A stretch of DNA of 64,000 bases from Syngnathus acus (GCF_901709675.1 NC_051088.1:9016193-9080192), one strand, 5' to 3'; numbered from the stretch's first letter, positions 1 through 14,366 are shown. Numbers and translations: made by a program. Notes: generated by a model not told the origin, from the sequence alone.

Positions 1-120
1 GTTTGGTCGATCTTATGTTCAAAAATAAATTTCACTTCACTTCAATTATTGGCCATCATTTAAAAACTAGCACATTTTCTCTTGCTTCTCTGACTCAGTT
101 TTTCATTTTGTCTTCCACAG

Positions 121-3100
121 GCACGAGAGAAGTCTTGGGGGAACTGGACGGCATTGATGTGTTACTGCAGCAACTATCTGTAAAACTCTTTTCGAGATAA
201 TTGCTTTTCCTGTGTATTCAAAATCTCAATACCTGCGCATTATCCCTGTTATTGTTTGAAAATGAAAACATCAGTCTTTCCTTTGACAGAATTGTCCCCA
301 CAATCACAATAATTCTGATAGTCTCCTATCAGTACCACTAATTTGTAATGCCGCGTTAATTTCCACAGAACAATACTTACTTGGCTCGATTTACTAGTGA
401 TGCTTTTCCATTGGCCCAAACCCCAGTGAAGTTATTAATTTGCTAATTCTTTTCATTCTACATTTGATTTTAATACGCTAAAAAGACTAGATATCTAATG
501 TGCAAACTGATGAATTTTAGGGTGTTTTTGTTCTTAGCAAATATTCTCTCATTTTGAATTTAAATTCTGCAACACTTCCTGAAAAAGCTATGAGATGGAG
601 CTACAAAAGATCGGTAACATTAAGGAATGCACAAAAAGACCTATTTGGAACATTCCACTGGTGAACATGTAAATTGCAAATAGGCGAGTTTCCTGATTAG
701 CAATAAAGGCGCATTACTGGCAGGCTCAGTTGTTCACAAGCAAGGACGGGGTGAGGTTCACCATTTTTTGGATAATCGTGAGAAGAAATATTCCAGCATT
801 TGTCCAACATTCATTTGCAAGAGGTTCGGTGATTTGTGTGTGTCGTTAGCACGCAACCCATATGCCCGATGCAAAGCAGAGCAGGTTTCTCATTTGCTCC
901 ATTTGTCTTTGCCAAGTCATTTGAATACACAAGTCTCAGTCCCACCTTGAGTAAAATTAGTTTCCTACATTGACTAACAACCTCGTGCTGAAGTAAAAAG
1001 AGATAAGCATTGTTCTCCTTTGCTGGAGCCTTTTTGAGTGGGTACTGTGTGATAGGGAGCAAAATAAGACTCGTGGGAAGACCATACAAATCGTACATAT
1101 TTAATGCAGTGGATTGATAATGTCCATTGATCTTTATGTGAATTTCCTTTAAGGTGTTTAAACGTCACAACCCATCAACAGCTGAAGAGCAGGAGATGAT
1201 GGAGAATCTCTTTGATGCACTGTGTTCCTGCCTAATGTTGCCAGCCAATCGAGAGCGCTTTCTCAAAGGGGAGGGTCTTCAGCTCATGAATCTCATGCTT
1301 CGGTGAGACCAAATGTTTGACTAAGAGGTCTTTGCGAAAATGCCAATCTTCATTTCCGCTGAATTTATGACGAATGGGCTAATTTGACCTTTAACCCCAA
1401 CTCATCTATACCGTTGAGTGTTGGGTAGTGACAGTCAATTTGTGGGGTCAAAACTATATTGTTGTTGACACCCGGAGGGTTTAAGTCGAGTGTCAAGCAA
1501 GTGAATAGTCTACTTCCCCATGGGAAAGTGTGCTTTATATTGCTCCACCCCTGGCCTCGCCAACCGTCCATCATACCTAATGTTTCTGTCTGGAGAACCA
1601 TACTCAACTGCCTGAAATATGCCCCCTACTCCAAGATAAATACTGTCATCTGTCATTTGTGGCAACGCAGGAAGACAAACGGCTGCGTTTCCCAGGAGGA
1701 GACGTGTATTGAAAATAGAAACATTCGTATCTTGCTGCTATTATGATCATATATAGTAAATTACGACATGTTTGTGTTTGATTTATTTGGGGAACTATTT
1801 GATACTTTTCCATTCACAATTAACTGAAGCATATTTATACCATAAATTATACTATATTTCAAACTCTGGATTTTAAGAAGTCAACATTTTGCTCTTATAT
1901 TTGATGGCAATAGTGTTGTTGATTATCGCTTGCTTTTTCTGTTTAATGTAGGGAAAAGAAAATGTCCCGGACCAGCTCTCTCAAGGTTCTGGATCATGGG
2001 ATGATTGGACCAGAGGGAGCAGATAACTGCCATAAGTTTGTGGATATCCTCGGTCTCCGAACCATCTTTCCACTTTTCATGAAAACTCCCAAGAAGATGA
2101 GGAGCGCCGGTGTTTCTGAGAAAGAGCATGAAGGTCAGTCACAAACTGCAAGGTAACGTTTAGCGGCCTTTGTTCCTTGGCAAATTGAGATCTCCAATGA
2201 TAACTTGTTGAAAATGTATCTCGTCCAAATGTTTTCCAATTGTGGTAAATTAAGCCTTGCCTCAGAACTAAAACAACTGGACATATCTTTTGAAATATCT
2301 GCTCGTTAACAAGGTGACTTCCAAGGAGGCTGTTCTTCGCTCACTTCTTACCAGTTTTTGCCTTTACTCCTCAAGTAAGCGTTGCAGGTTTGAGAATAGT
2401 TATTGTACTTCATCTTTCTTGAGTCGCTTCATCTCCCCTCCAGTGCCCCTCCAAGGGAGTTTAGCCTCAAAAGTTGCAGCTTTGTTCCAATTTGGAAAGA
2501 ACAGCCCTACCGATTACCAACTAATAACTTGTTTTATTCCTGAGATTAAAATCTCAAAAGCAATGTGTTTGTAAATCCCATGTTCTCTTGAAAATGTTAG
2601 TTGTAAACTACACTACAGTATACTGCAAGCAATAATGTGTTTACACCCTGGGAAATCATTGCTGTTGTGGCAAGAATGCATAATATATGATTGTGTAATA
2701 CAGTAAATTTTTGGTGCATGTCGATTCAATATAATAATGTTACAATCACCATCACAAACCATTTTTAGATAATGTGGGTTCAGGGTCTGGTGATTGGCCT
2801 TTCCAATCTAATGCCTTCCACTTCTTCCCAAGAGAGCTCTTTGTTGCTTCGGCAGTGTGTTTTGTTTGCATCTTTTTTTAAATTAGCTGACAAATTGTTT
2901 CTGGAAAGACTTGTGAATTCATTTGTTACTCATTGAAGATTAGTGCGCCATCTCAGAAGACGCTGAATCATCACATTTCCTCCACATATGAGCCTATATG
3001 TTTGGGACCACGAGAAGATCCTATCTTTTGCCAAACTTTCCTAATTTTTGTCTCGTCAGTTAAATAAACTTATTTCTGCACTTTTTGCACTTTTAGAGTC

Positions 3101-6100
3101 AGACAAATGACGCTGTCTTCTAAATTGTGTTTTATACCCAGATGGAAATAAGCAGAACTAAAAGCAAAGATGTTGATATCTTGTCTCCTATTCAATGTAT
3201 ATTCAATGTCACCTGGGATACCCTTCTGCCCCTGCTGTGACGCTGAACATTTTTCACTGTTCCCCCATAAAGAACACGTCCATGCTACTACAAATTAAAA
3301 ACAGGTTTCGGTAAAAACTAGATCGGTTTTCCATTTAGCTGTGAAGAGTGTTCTGTATTGTCGTCCGTACGGCTTGTCCCAGCTGAAATATGGCACACCC
3401 TGGACCAATCGCCTGTCCATCATAATGATAATTTTAATCAGTCATATGTATATGTAATAAATAAATTTAAATAAATGAATACATTGATGTCATAAATTGC
3501 ATAATGTTGAGCCCTCTTAACTGTTTTGAGTCATAATTGAAAATGTTCTGAATCAAAAGTTTATCCATAGTTACAACACGGTAGAGATGAATTCATTATT
3601 CACTTCAGTCAAAAGTAATTAAAATGTCCTCCCTCTCTTTTTTTTTTTTATTCATTGCCTCTCTCTATCACAAACCTTGGTGCAAGATTGATCCCCATGA
3701 AATCCTTTCTGAAATTGACAGTGAGAAGGAACAGGCATTAGCACACAGACTGGCATAATTAATAGATGTTGTAATTGTGTTGGGATGGTGAAAAAAGAGG
3801 GAGGTTTTGGAACATTAAATTGAAGCTGTCTTTATGAATTTACTAATTACTATTTTTTTTCCAGGTTGCATATAATTGGTGTGCATTTCGTTTCATTATC
3901 AGTGAAAGGAGAAAAGGATAGAGATTTGGAGCAGCCGGTTTGTTATATTTAGATGGCTAATGGTCTGTGTGTGTGCACAGGAACCTAATTAAACAAAGCA
4001 TAGGTTCAGGAGTCATAGCTCGGGGACTGAAAAGTTTCTTTCATGTGCTCATTCCTCACAAATTTTATGAGCAACAAATGGCTCCATCCTCACCCATTCC
4101 TATAATGAATGCAACAATCTTCATCTTAAATTGGCAACATCCTTCATGTTACAATGGGGGGAAAAAAACCCAATTTATTGTCCGGGTCTTATTAATGGAA
4201 CTCTTGAGTCAGGCTGGAGGAAGCTGTTGAGTTGGAATAGGTCACATTTACAAAAATAGAGCCCTCCTCAATACTTGACAAAGGAATTTTTTTATCCCAA
4301 TAGTTTAGCACTCATCTTTGATATTAGTCAGTATTATTATATTGACTGTGCAAAATGCAATAGTAAGGCATCATCTGTACTCTATCATGAATCTTTTATC
4401 GCATATCTCATCTGAAAGCTTACAGTCAAGTCGGCTTTCCTTTTAACATTCTTGTCAGTGTTTCTTTGCTTGGATCGCATTTTGAATGATACAAGTCTGA
4501 TTGCTATCCATGTTGTCAAAGCCGTGATGCTGGCTAATCCTTTGACAGTAGTTAATTTAACACAAAGAAGGATTTGCTGAAAATCCCTGTGTAAAGACGC
4601 ATTTAATTACGTTGGTGCCTTTTTCCAATGGGAACTGATCATATTTCATGTTGGTAATCTCATGCTCTAATAATGAAGTAGACTCGCACGTTTATTTTAA
4701 ATTAAAGCTTGAACATACATAGTCTACATGGCTTGATATTTTTTTTTTGTTCTCTTCCTCATTTGTAACGGAGCTTGTAGTGTGTGGTGTCATGGTACCC
4801 GCACAATTAACAAGTTTTTGCGAACTAGTGCTGGTGACTACCAGTATGTCCTGCCCTTCAGTCTCATGGGCAAGCAAGCTGCAGGTCACAAAGGCAACTG
4901 GCAAAAAACAACCTATTTTAAAAGCAGAAATGGGATTGATTTCTTTGCTCTTGTTGCTTAGCAACAGAAAAGCCTGGTTGAGTGAGAATATTGACCTCTT
5001 GTTGAAAAAGTCCAATTACATTTTTTCCCCGCTCGCTAGATTTCTAGAGATTTTACGGTGCCATGTTCTTGTGCTCCCGTGTGTACAATACATTGTTTAT
5101 TCGATATCACAAAACTAATATGACTGTCAGCTGTTTGTACAACCTGTTAGTAAGTCGGAAGGCATTCGAATGGTTTCAAAATGAGAACTGCACTGAAACA
5201 GTATTTGTCGTGCAGTAAAATGTATTCTATTAATTTCTTGTTACCATGAGAGCCATTGAAAACCATGCGCATCATAAAATGAATTGTGCATCTTTTTTCA
5301 AATGTATTCAGAACTACTGCTTACCGCCCCATATCATTTTTGCACGATTTCTAATTAGATTGTATTGTACATTTATTTATTTTATTTTCGGGGTGTTAGA
5401 ATTGTTCCATTCTTTAACCAAATGCTCGGAGCAATACAAGCATTTGCTTGTCGGAAACAGTTCTGAAATTAAGGTGTTTATCTTTTTACCCATATGGTTA
5501 CATAATTTGAACCATTTTAGTAGCTGTTTTGAGTGGGTTAGTTAGTTTTAACATCCACTTTATATTGAAGTAAATACATCCACCTATCATTTGAGTGGTA
5601 GTATGGATTATTATTATTTTTTTTCTAAATTATTTTTTATCACACTACTCTGTGATTGACTTGAACTATTTGCTTTACTTCTTGTCAACTTATTGTGAAC
5701 TTGATTCAAATGTGGATATGTAATCTTTCTGTTCCAGTCAATGTACAATACCATTGATTAACCTTTACCTTGTGTATTTTTTAGAGCACGTCTGTTCAAT
5801 TATTGCCTCCATGCTGCGAAATCTCAAGTCCCAACAGAGAAGCAGACTTCTAAACAAGTTTACAGAGAATGACTGTGAGAAGGTCAGTACTCTTGATCTT
5901 ATTTGCATTTCTTTTCTCCTTTGTACCGTCTTAGCTTCTGTATCTGTCAGCAAATGTAGTTTTCACTGTGATGCACTTATTTAATTTCTGTGTAATTGGG
6001 AAATTCAAGTGTTTTGAGCATCAGCAATGATAATGATGAATATTAATGTTTTCGTAATTTGGGGCAATTGTATATAGTATGTTCCCTTGATTTTTTTTTT

Positions 6101-9100
6101 TTTTAATAAAGAAATATGCTTGAGAAATTACTGTAACTGAAAGCAAAAACAAGAATGTTCTTTATTAATTGTGAACATAGCCGCATTGCCAGTAATGTGG
6201 GTGTGCACACTTGTGCAATCGCATAAAATTTCTTTACAAATTGAGCTCTTGATGTTATGTCTTATTTTTTAAGATCACAAAAACCTGGCATTTGAACATG
6301 TTTGTCTAGACTTAATATTCTTTCTATATGCATTGCAGACACCATTTTCTCAGATATTTATTTGCATTGCTTCCGTTTTATGTCTTACTGTGTTTTCTCG
6401 TTCTATTTTGTCTTATTCTTTGCATTCACATCCTTTCTCTCATGCACCCCCCCTTTGGCTTTTGTATGCTGCCACACTCTCTTTCTTTCTCCCCACCTCA
6501 ATTTCTTTTTCTCGCCAGGTTGATCGACTGATGGAGTTGCATTTTAAGTACGTGGAGGGCGTTCAACAGGCTGACAAGAGGATCGAAGGGGAGAAACATG
6601 TAAGCCTTTTGCCCTCCATCCACTCCTTTCTCCGTCTTTCTCTCAATACCTCACTCTCTCCTTTTACAACTGTCTCATCGTGCACCTTTTTGGTTGCAGA
6701 AAAACATTTACACATTTGCAGTTAAGATGGCGATACGAATCACAGTCTCAGTTGTAAAACACAAGATCGTTGATGCCAAAACTGAATCTTTTGTTGAAGC
6801 CGTTCTTGGCAGTGTCACATTCTAAGCTACTCGGAAAAAGCAGACAATTCTGAGCGATGACAACATGACACATTGTAGGAAAGGAAGTAAAAACTGCACA
6901 CTTTTGTGAGGCTCCTATTGAGTTCTTTCCAATTGTGTCGCAGTAGCTGTGGAATAGACAGACTGATGGAGACGTTTTGTAAGATAAGGTGGTCAAAACT
7001 TGACAGAAAATAAATAGGTTGCAGGAGCTTCTGTGAACAGACACTAGAGTAGATTTGAAAAAATAAATGAATAAATGCAGGAAATAAGCATTTTAATGGA
7101 GGTAAGTGAACAAAGGTGAAGATAGAATTCATGTTCAAGAGTTGGACACCATGTGACGACGACAAGAAGATGAATTTGTCAGTCAGACTGTGATTGCCTT
7201 GAAAGGCCAGACAGGTTGACATTTTATCTTCTTTCTTTCACTTTTTTCTCTCCCCGTGTGCCTCTGTCATGCTCTTGTTTCCTCTCCCGTAAATGGCAAA
7301 AGGATGATTTGTGTGTGATAAGAAAGCTTGGCTCCATGTGCACCACTATCTTAGAAGCCACACACATACAGTCACCTTCTTTCCTTCAATGACTCATGCA
7401 CATATGCAGCCAGCCAAACTTGTGACAGAGACATAGCTTGAATTGATTTTACACATCAAAAACATGTCATTCGGCCTTTGACTATATTTCAGAAATATAA
7501 CAAGCATTGATCAGACAGACTGGCAGAAGTATAAAAATATACTCCTGTCATATTACAGTCAACATAATTTCCTTTGTAATAGCTTTTGACGAGAGAGAAT
7601 CATTATTACCTCTGCCAAGGATTTGATTTGAAGGTTAGGATTTCATTCATGTTGGTTTGTATCGTTTCAAATGTTTGTCTTTGTTCACAATTTGATTACG
7701 AGCTTTTTAATGTAGGTACATATACAGTCGCTGCCCAGCCACCACGTTACGACTTTTGTGACGCCACTACAGAATGACACATGATAGGTAGGACTTGGAG
7801 AGTGGCAACTATTATGGCCTATGCAATTTTATGACGGTGATAGTTTATTTCTAGAACTGAATTTCGTTATTTCTTATCGGAAGAAGATTGTGCATTTAAA
7901 TATCTGATGTTGAGAACCATTGTGAAACAGAAGTCACTGTACTAATCCCATTGACGGAAATGAAGTACGAGGACTGGTTCCGTAAAGAGTGGAAAACTTC
8001 ACTCATCTTTTTGTGGTTAGTTGAAAACTTAAACTTGCCAAACTCAGAAAATAGGTAAGCCATGATTGGTTGTTTCCTGAGCAAATGTGATGTTATTTCA
8101 GTCGACAGCAAGCGGGAAAATGGCTGTCGCCTGATACAGAAAAAACAAAAGGAAAAATGCTGATATTTCCATGACTGCAACAATGTGTTAGACACCATCT
8201 CATGTACAGTATGGCCATCCCCTCAGCTTCCACTGCTCTATTTTATCTCTGAGTTGCACCTTTCCCCTGTAAGCCTGTTTTTAAGCACTAAACAAAATGG
8301 ATTTATTTGCAGCAGGACGTCCACTGGTTTCTCGGGGAGAAAATGTCACTTCCAGACAACAGTCCTACCCCCCACCCCCCCAATAAGCTGCTTATTTTTC
8401 TGCCTTCTCCCATCAGTATTATTCCAAAATGATCATCTTAAAGCTACCTTCCTACTTCCTTTAATTTACATTCAACAGTCCTTACTTTTCAGTTTCTTCC
8501 TCAGTTTTCTTACACATTATATTGCCTTTGAACTGAAGTACTGGTAATTTCTGCAAGCTGGGGGGCAGGAAGTTATCTCTTCGAGGTGGCGTCATTTGTA
8601 GAAAAAATTTATGTCAACTGAAACTTCTACCCTAAAACCTGGGAGTCCTCGGAGCAATACATAGAGCAGTTGTGGCCAAAAATAACTTATGGAGCATCAA
8701 TTCTAGAATCAACGCTCGGATTTTGCTGTCTTCCGACGTACTATGGGATGCGTTTCAAAGGCACAACCCCGCCAGCCATAAACACAATGCAAAGTTAAGA
8801 CTTGCTGCCTTTGTCCATTTATCCCGAAAGCAATTGTTTCTGTCACGCTGACTTTGCCACGCATGTAGATATTTTTATGGGGCAAGGCGCAACAACACGC
8901 ACCTCAAGGGCATTAAATCGATGACAACTGGACTGTCTTGGATTTTTCGCCTCGCAAGGCTTCATCAATTGATGCAACAAGGCGGGTGCAGTGGAAAGAC
9001 TTCTAAGACACAACAGTCCAGCTACGATCGATTCAATTCCGGAGAATGAAATGACCCGAATGAATGAGAATATTCACAAGCACACTTCAGACCTGTCTCA

Positions 9101-12100
9101 CTTTGGTGAGTTCTGTGCGAAATGCATGAGAATAAATTCCAGCTCTGATATTTATTACCTTACGCCTTTAATGTGAATTTACTATGAACACAGCAGCTCA
9201 AATATGTTTTCATCAGACTCCGTATCTGGGTCTTTAATGAGATCACCTAACACCCCCCCAAGTCTAATAAAGAACATTGCTTGGCTCACACACATAGTCC
9301 AAATGGGGTTTTGCAAATTGCTGACAGCATCACATTAAATTTTGCGTCAGGGTTCCACAGAAGATGAGACAGCACAGATTTTCCTGTCCACATGCTCATC
9401 ATTATGCGGGTGCAATAATTAACCAAGTGTAAAAAACAGTTAAGTATTGTTCATGTAATTTGTAAAGAACTAGAAAAAGTCAAATTGTGAAAATGATGTT
9501 TGAGCAGGCTACGTCAGCTATAAAGTGCTAGAAAAGCTTAAATGATAAATGTGCACGGGTTTAGAGTTAAGATGATGTCCTCCTTCAGGATACGGCGTTG
9601 ACAGCGAACATGTTGTTTTTCATCCCGGTGTGTGCCTTTCGCCAATTGATTGAGTTGTGTTCATGAGCCGAAGTCCAAAGCCAAAATTGGGTTCTGCATT
9701 GTCATCGATCTTTAAGGACAAGGCCGATTAAATCCGGACGATGCAAATGTCACATGCGGTGCCATTAAGCTCCTCACTGGAAGTTGTTTGTTTTCATCAG
9801 CAAAGCTTTGAAAAGTTGCCCTTTTTCCTGATGTACTGTGTTTGCCTTGTTAAGCTGTTTTCACAGAGAAAGTCATTCTCTATAAAAGATCACGATTTGG
9901 CTCTCTGTGCACAGTGCACACTCACCAGCCACTGTTTCCATACATCTTTAGCATTTACCTTTAATGCGAATAACAGCCCAAAATTCAGGTCTGCATTATG
10001 CAAGACTATAAAAAGACACTTTTTGTTTTCACTCTTTCTCAACTTACAGAGGTAAAATGGATTGTTTGTGTGGCGCTCCAGTGGCTTACACACCAATTCC
10101 CCCTCTCCACGCCACGTCTGCTGCTTAATCTCTAATGCTGATTAATGTTGCCTGTGTGTGTATTGGCAGCACCATGTTATTGGCATACTGACGGGGTTGT
10201 TAAGATGGATAACGATGCAAGTGTGCCTATACGAGAGTTCGTACGGACTGTGTGCCGTTTAGCGGTGAAATCAATTGATTAGTGCGCCTGGTCAGTGATG
10301 AAAATGGATTTGTGGAAGAACTGCAAAACAACACTTCAATTAAAACACTGCATTTTTTCACTGTTTCTCTTTGTTTCCAGGTGGTTTCTTGTGTTGAGAG
10401 AACAATAGAAGCCAACGAATTGTAATTTGTTTGCCTTGTCGAGCTCCCTGTGGATGCCTGTGTGTATTCGGGCCTACTGGTTTGTCAGTGGTCGGCAATA
10501 AGAATAAATAAACTGTTCATCTGGTGTAGGGATTTTTACTTTTAATTTGAAAGGAGGATTTGCACATTCCCAGTGCACTATGGAAGGATTTCACAGATTT
10601 GTCGAGAATAGCATGTACAAACGGTCAGAACAAAACTTTAACCAATGTAACTAGCAGATGGCTCTCTGCGAAGGTGTATGTGATGCTTCTTATATTTGGC
10701 CTTGCTAGAAGTTGTGTAATGAAATGTAAATTCATCCATTGTTGAGTAATTGACGTGTGCGTGCGTGTGTGTGTGGGGGGTCGTGGGGTGTGTGTGTGTG
10801 TTGTGGGCATGGGTGTGTTGGTTTGCATGTGTGTGCTTTTAGGATATGGTTCGCCGTGGCGAAATCCTTGATGACAACATGGATGACGAATTTTACCTCC
10901 GTCGACTGGATGCTGGACTGTTTGTTCTTCAGTCCATATGCTATATAATGGTGGAGATCAGCAACTCGGGACTATCACAGGTACACATATCATCATCAGA
11001 AAGGCTTGGTTGTGGTATTTTCACTTTGCATTTTAAACACTCGGAGAATGAAATTAGAAATGAATTGTCACTTTTGTAAAAAGTACATAGACAAATTGGG
11101 ACCGGCATGCCAATCAAACTAGCATACGAAACCAGTCACTCCCATCTTTTTGGGCTCTTTGGAAAAACCTGAGATGAATGTGACATAACGTAAATTTGTC
11201 ATTTCTGCATCATTTTACTCATGAATGACTTGAATCGTGCCCTGTATCCAGCTTCTGACAATGAATGATTTTTAAAATAACTTCAACTTGTGCTAAAGCC
11301 AAACCAGCTCACTTGAGAGTACGTTGATTTTTAGGTTCTGTTGGAAAAAAAAAATCTTATGGCAATTGCCGGCAGCCAAGATAATTTCCGTTTAGAAGTG
11401 GTCCTTGGAAAATGGTCGCCTGAACCCAAGAATTTGAGAACTTATGATCTCTCAGATCACTAGACACTACTATGCTCCCTGCCCACATCGACAACTTTTG
11501 GCAGGTCCCAATTATCAGAATTTTCTGGCTCACAGACATTTTATGATACCTGCAGCTCACAAAAGATTTACTTGATTCAGTAATTTGACACTTGGTGGGT
11601 TGGCAAACACTCCAGAAAATTTAAGTCAATTTTCCATTATATCTCCCCAAAGTTTGAATTGATCCAAAGTATCAAGTTTCTTCTTATGTAAATTTCAGTG
11701 ATCCCTTTTAAGTTATAATCCTCACGTTCAGTTGTATTTCAGAAGTTTTACACATCATGGTCTGTCTGTCTGTCTGTCCGAATATATAGTTGCAGCAGCG
11801 AGTTCATCAAATTCTCAACTTAAGAGGAGGCTCTGTCAAAGTCGTGCGCCACATCATGAGAGGTGAGTCATGAATTGTGCTCTGTAAGTGGCCTTCAGCA
11901 GTGCCAAAGAAACAAGGGCTGATGTAATCATCCATTTCTAAGATATTCCTACTATCCTTGTTCCTTTGTATTGACCAAATTTTTCATTTTATTGTGCACA
12001 CATTTGCCATTGTGACAATTGCCAGTTTCAATAGTCATGTGAACAAATGACATGACGTTCATTTCATCAAACTCGATTTTTTTCCTTTTTTATTCTTTTA

Positions 12101-14366
12101 TCGACTCCGGCACATAAATTTTGTGGAGGAGAAAATAAGCACTGATAGACTTCTTAACCATTGATCCTTGTTTACGAGAGTAATGTGAACCCTGCAGATC
12201 CATGCGACAACCTCAAGATACTCCTCCTTTTACGCATTAGCCAATGACGGTGGTCAGTCACTCTCCTGCGTAAAAACGCTCCATAAAATATGTTAGGTCA
12301 TAGGGATACGACTCCGAACAAGACAAGCTTTGTTTAAAAAAAAAAAAAAAAAAAAGTCTCAGACAAAATTGTGACTTTTCTCTCTTCACCATTCATTAGA
12401 TTGGAGTGTGTAAAAGAGAAACGGGCCTGGAGCCAGCAGCGATGTTTTTTTTTTTTGCGTGTCATCTGTCGTTCCTATATCATTGTGTGATAAAGCTGAA
12501 GAGGCTCCACTCACACCCCCTCTGGCCCTGGAGCGTGTAGCAGGCGAGATAGAGCCATCCGTCACACGTGCTGGTGCCAGCAACGTGGCGATGCTCCAAT
12601 TGTCATTGTGTGCGGAAATGTGTTGCATTTGCCTCTTGATTGCGTTTTTGCATCAAGCCAGTGTGTGTGTGTGTGCGTGCGCACTTGTATGTGCATACAC
12701 AAGTCCTTGATTGTTGTCACACTTCATTCCTTTTACATTATCAAGCCTGTCAGGAACAATATGTTAGGTTTGGACATTCATTATTTTTTCCCCACTCAGT
12801 CTATGGAAAACTGCAGATTAAGCACTTTGTGAATGTTAGTGTGAAACTTGTTTTTTTTTTTTTTACCTTAATGGTTTTAGTCCACTAAATAAGCGTCAGG
12901 AGAGCTTTTCTATTTGAGAAGGCTCCGGGTGTGGTTGAAATAAGCATGCAGAAACATTTGTATTGCATAAAGGATTTTGTAAGGGATTGATGTCAGAGGC
13001 TCGGCATGAATAAAACAGATTGCGAGCGCGCAAATGGGACCAAACCCTGCTGAAGGGACAAGGTCAACCGCAATCAGTTGAGACACAGGTTGATCGATTT
13101 GGATTTTTTTTTTCCCTCAGGGAATAATGGAAATGGATCCATTCCAGGGTCAAACTGCCGCATTGACAATACCTTTAGTAACTGTGCAGTCAACCTTTGA
13201 ATATTCTTAACTGCTACTCAAGTATAAAACATTTACCCATAGCGCTCATTATGGAAGAGTCAAATGTGCACTGACGCATAAGTTTGTTGTACACTGTGTG
13301 AAGGACAATTTGAACGTGCTTGTGAGGGTCTTGTTGCAAAAACAGAACAGGTTGCCATCTTGAATTTACCAAGTGGCCAGAGACCACTTAGCGTTGGCAT
13401 GACAACAGTAATGCTGTTTGCCAAGATTCTGAAGATTTTGAAAATAATAAAAGCCCACCAGATGGTTTCCTAAATATAGCCCCAAAATGAGCTGGCAACA
13501 TGTGTCAAAGTGTCCTTTCTGTTTTATGTGACATTTTAGAGTTGGTCAACTTCAGTTCGCACATCAAAGTTAACAATATGTATGATTGACGTTTCCTCGT
13601 TATTACTTGTCAGATTTTGGAAGTTTGCAGGACACAGCGTTAATAAAAACACCCCTGTTTAGTTTTCTAGTGTGGACGCATCAGTCCAAATCCCCGACAT
13701 TTTTAATAGTGCCGTACACTTCTGTATTGCTCCATGCCATGTTGCCATGGTGACAGAATACTGGCATACCAGCTGATTTTTACTTACTATTTAGTGGATA
13801 TGTCACTTTTGTCAACCCGCTTAACGATTTTGTCATTTGGTCAATGTATTTATACATTTACATATTCACTGACTGATAAGCCTTCAAATAAGTCTTTATA
13901 AAATCCTCATAAATTGTCATCACAACATGTTTGTTTTGCAAAAGCTGCTGAATCTTCAAGTAAAGTTCTCTTAATTCTTATTGCTGCAATTTGTTTCCCT
14001 CCTTCCTGGGGTGTGATATGTAATTCCGGCCTCCGACAATATCGGGTACCCCACCGAGGCTGCAGCTGTGGTAACTTTGTTTTTGCTTAGCAGTCACACG
14101 CAATAGAATACATCTGGATTATGACTCTTCAGCCCCAAGAGAACTTATTTCAAGCAAAATTTCATTGGGTATAAAGTCATCCAAAAATGACCACCGATTG
14201 TTTCTTCAATCCTTTCTGCGACGCTGGATGTCAACGTCATTAAAGTATGTCTTCTCATCTGTCTGTCTCTTTTGCAGAATATGCAGAGAGCATCGGAGAT
14301 GGCAAGAGTGAAGAGTTCAAAGAGGCAGAACGCAAGAGGATCATGGACCTTTTAGAAACCTTTTAA
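121..14366 (+). CDS. ctnnbl1: Beta-catenin-like protein 1, C-terminal half (5' partial; 8 exons)
   Basis: CTNNBL1 is an armadillo-fold nuclear protein associated with the Prp19/CDC5L spliceosomal complex; it also binds AID. Coding exons: 121-179, 1154-1302, 1952-2132, 5785-5882, 6519-6599, 10843-10980, 11790-11862, 14278-14366. All have AG acceptors and GT donors, and the reading phase is continuous, giving 288 residues in the window. Recognised segments include LGELDGIDVLLQQLS, ENLFDALCSCLMLPANRERF, KVLDHGMIGPEGADNCHKFV, LRRLDAGLFVLQSICYIM and EYAESIGDGK, ending LLETF-stop. Human CTNNBL1 has 563 residues, so roughly the first half is upstream of the window. No frameshift or missing exon is seen in this half. 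The exon at 11790 is assigned to the AG just before TTGCAG because this keeps the residue count equal to human (SQLQQRVHQ against PQIRQRVHQ). Confidence 0.95.
180..1153 (+). other. CTNNBL1 intron (A-T rich, no gene)
   Basis: This intron starts with GTAAAA after the LLQQLS exon and ends TTTAAG before the VFKRHNP exon. Short open frames on both strands look like chance. No repeat or RNA gene was recognised. Confidence 0.85.
1303..1951 (+). other. CTNNBL1 intron
   Basis: The donor is GTGAGA and the acceptor is TGTAG. The 95-codon frame near 1459-1746 has no conserved look and no splice context. Nothing else was recognised. Confidence 0.85.
2133..5784 (+). other. CTNNBL1 intron with a SINE fragment
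   Basis: The donor is GTCAGT and the acceptor TTTTTTAG. The intron is A-T rich. A short reverse-oriented remnant resembling the 3' half of the V-SINE-like family lies near 3369-3424. No coding exon of CTNNBL1 is missing here, because the flanking exons join in phase with the human protein order. Confidence 0.8.
3369..3424 (-). repeat. V-SINE-like 3' fragment (degenerate)
   Basis: Read on the minus strand, this resembles the SINE 3' body (GATTGG then TCCAGGGTGTGCC then CAGCTGGGACA) in the same order as the longer copy at 17255-17595. It is short and diverged. Confidence 0.5.
5883..6518 (+). other. CTNNBL1 intron
   Basis: The donor is GTCAGT. The acceptor is CTCGCCAG after a long T/C-rich tract (about 6360-6515). 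No repeat or gene was recognised. Confidence 0.85.
6600..10842 (+). other. CTNNBL1 intron
   Basis: This 4.2-kb intron lies between the EGEKH and DMVRRGE exons, which are adjacent in human, so no exon is missing. Its 3' end carries a GT-rich low-complexity stretch (about 10753-10836) just before the TTTTAG acceptor. No gene was recognised in it. Confidence 0.85.
10753..10836. repeat. GT-rich low-complexity tract next to an acceptor
   Basis: Imperfect GT/GTGG repeats directly precede the acceptor at 10841-10842 of the DMVRRGE exon of CTNNBL1, standing where a polypyrimidine tract would be expected. Confidence 0.75.
10981..11789 (+). other. CTNNBL1 intron ending in a TCTG microsatellite
   Basis: The donor is GTACAC. 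The 3' end has about five TCTG units (11758-11778) followed by AATATATAG, then the exon. No gene was recognised. Confidence 0.8.
11863..14277 (+). other. CTNNBL1 last intron
   Basis: The donor is GTGAGT and the acceptor TTTTGCAG. It contains a 20-base A run at 12336-12355, a T run near 12448 and a short TG tract at 12661-12676. No gene or named repeat was recognised. Confidence 0.85.

Noticed and set aside
1459-1746. 95-codon frame in a CTNNBL1 intron
   Set aside because: The flanking exons are adjacent in the human protein and join in phase, and the peptide has no recognised similarity.
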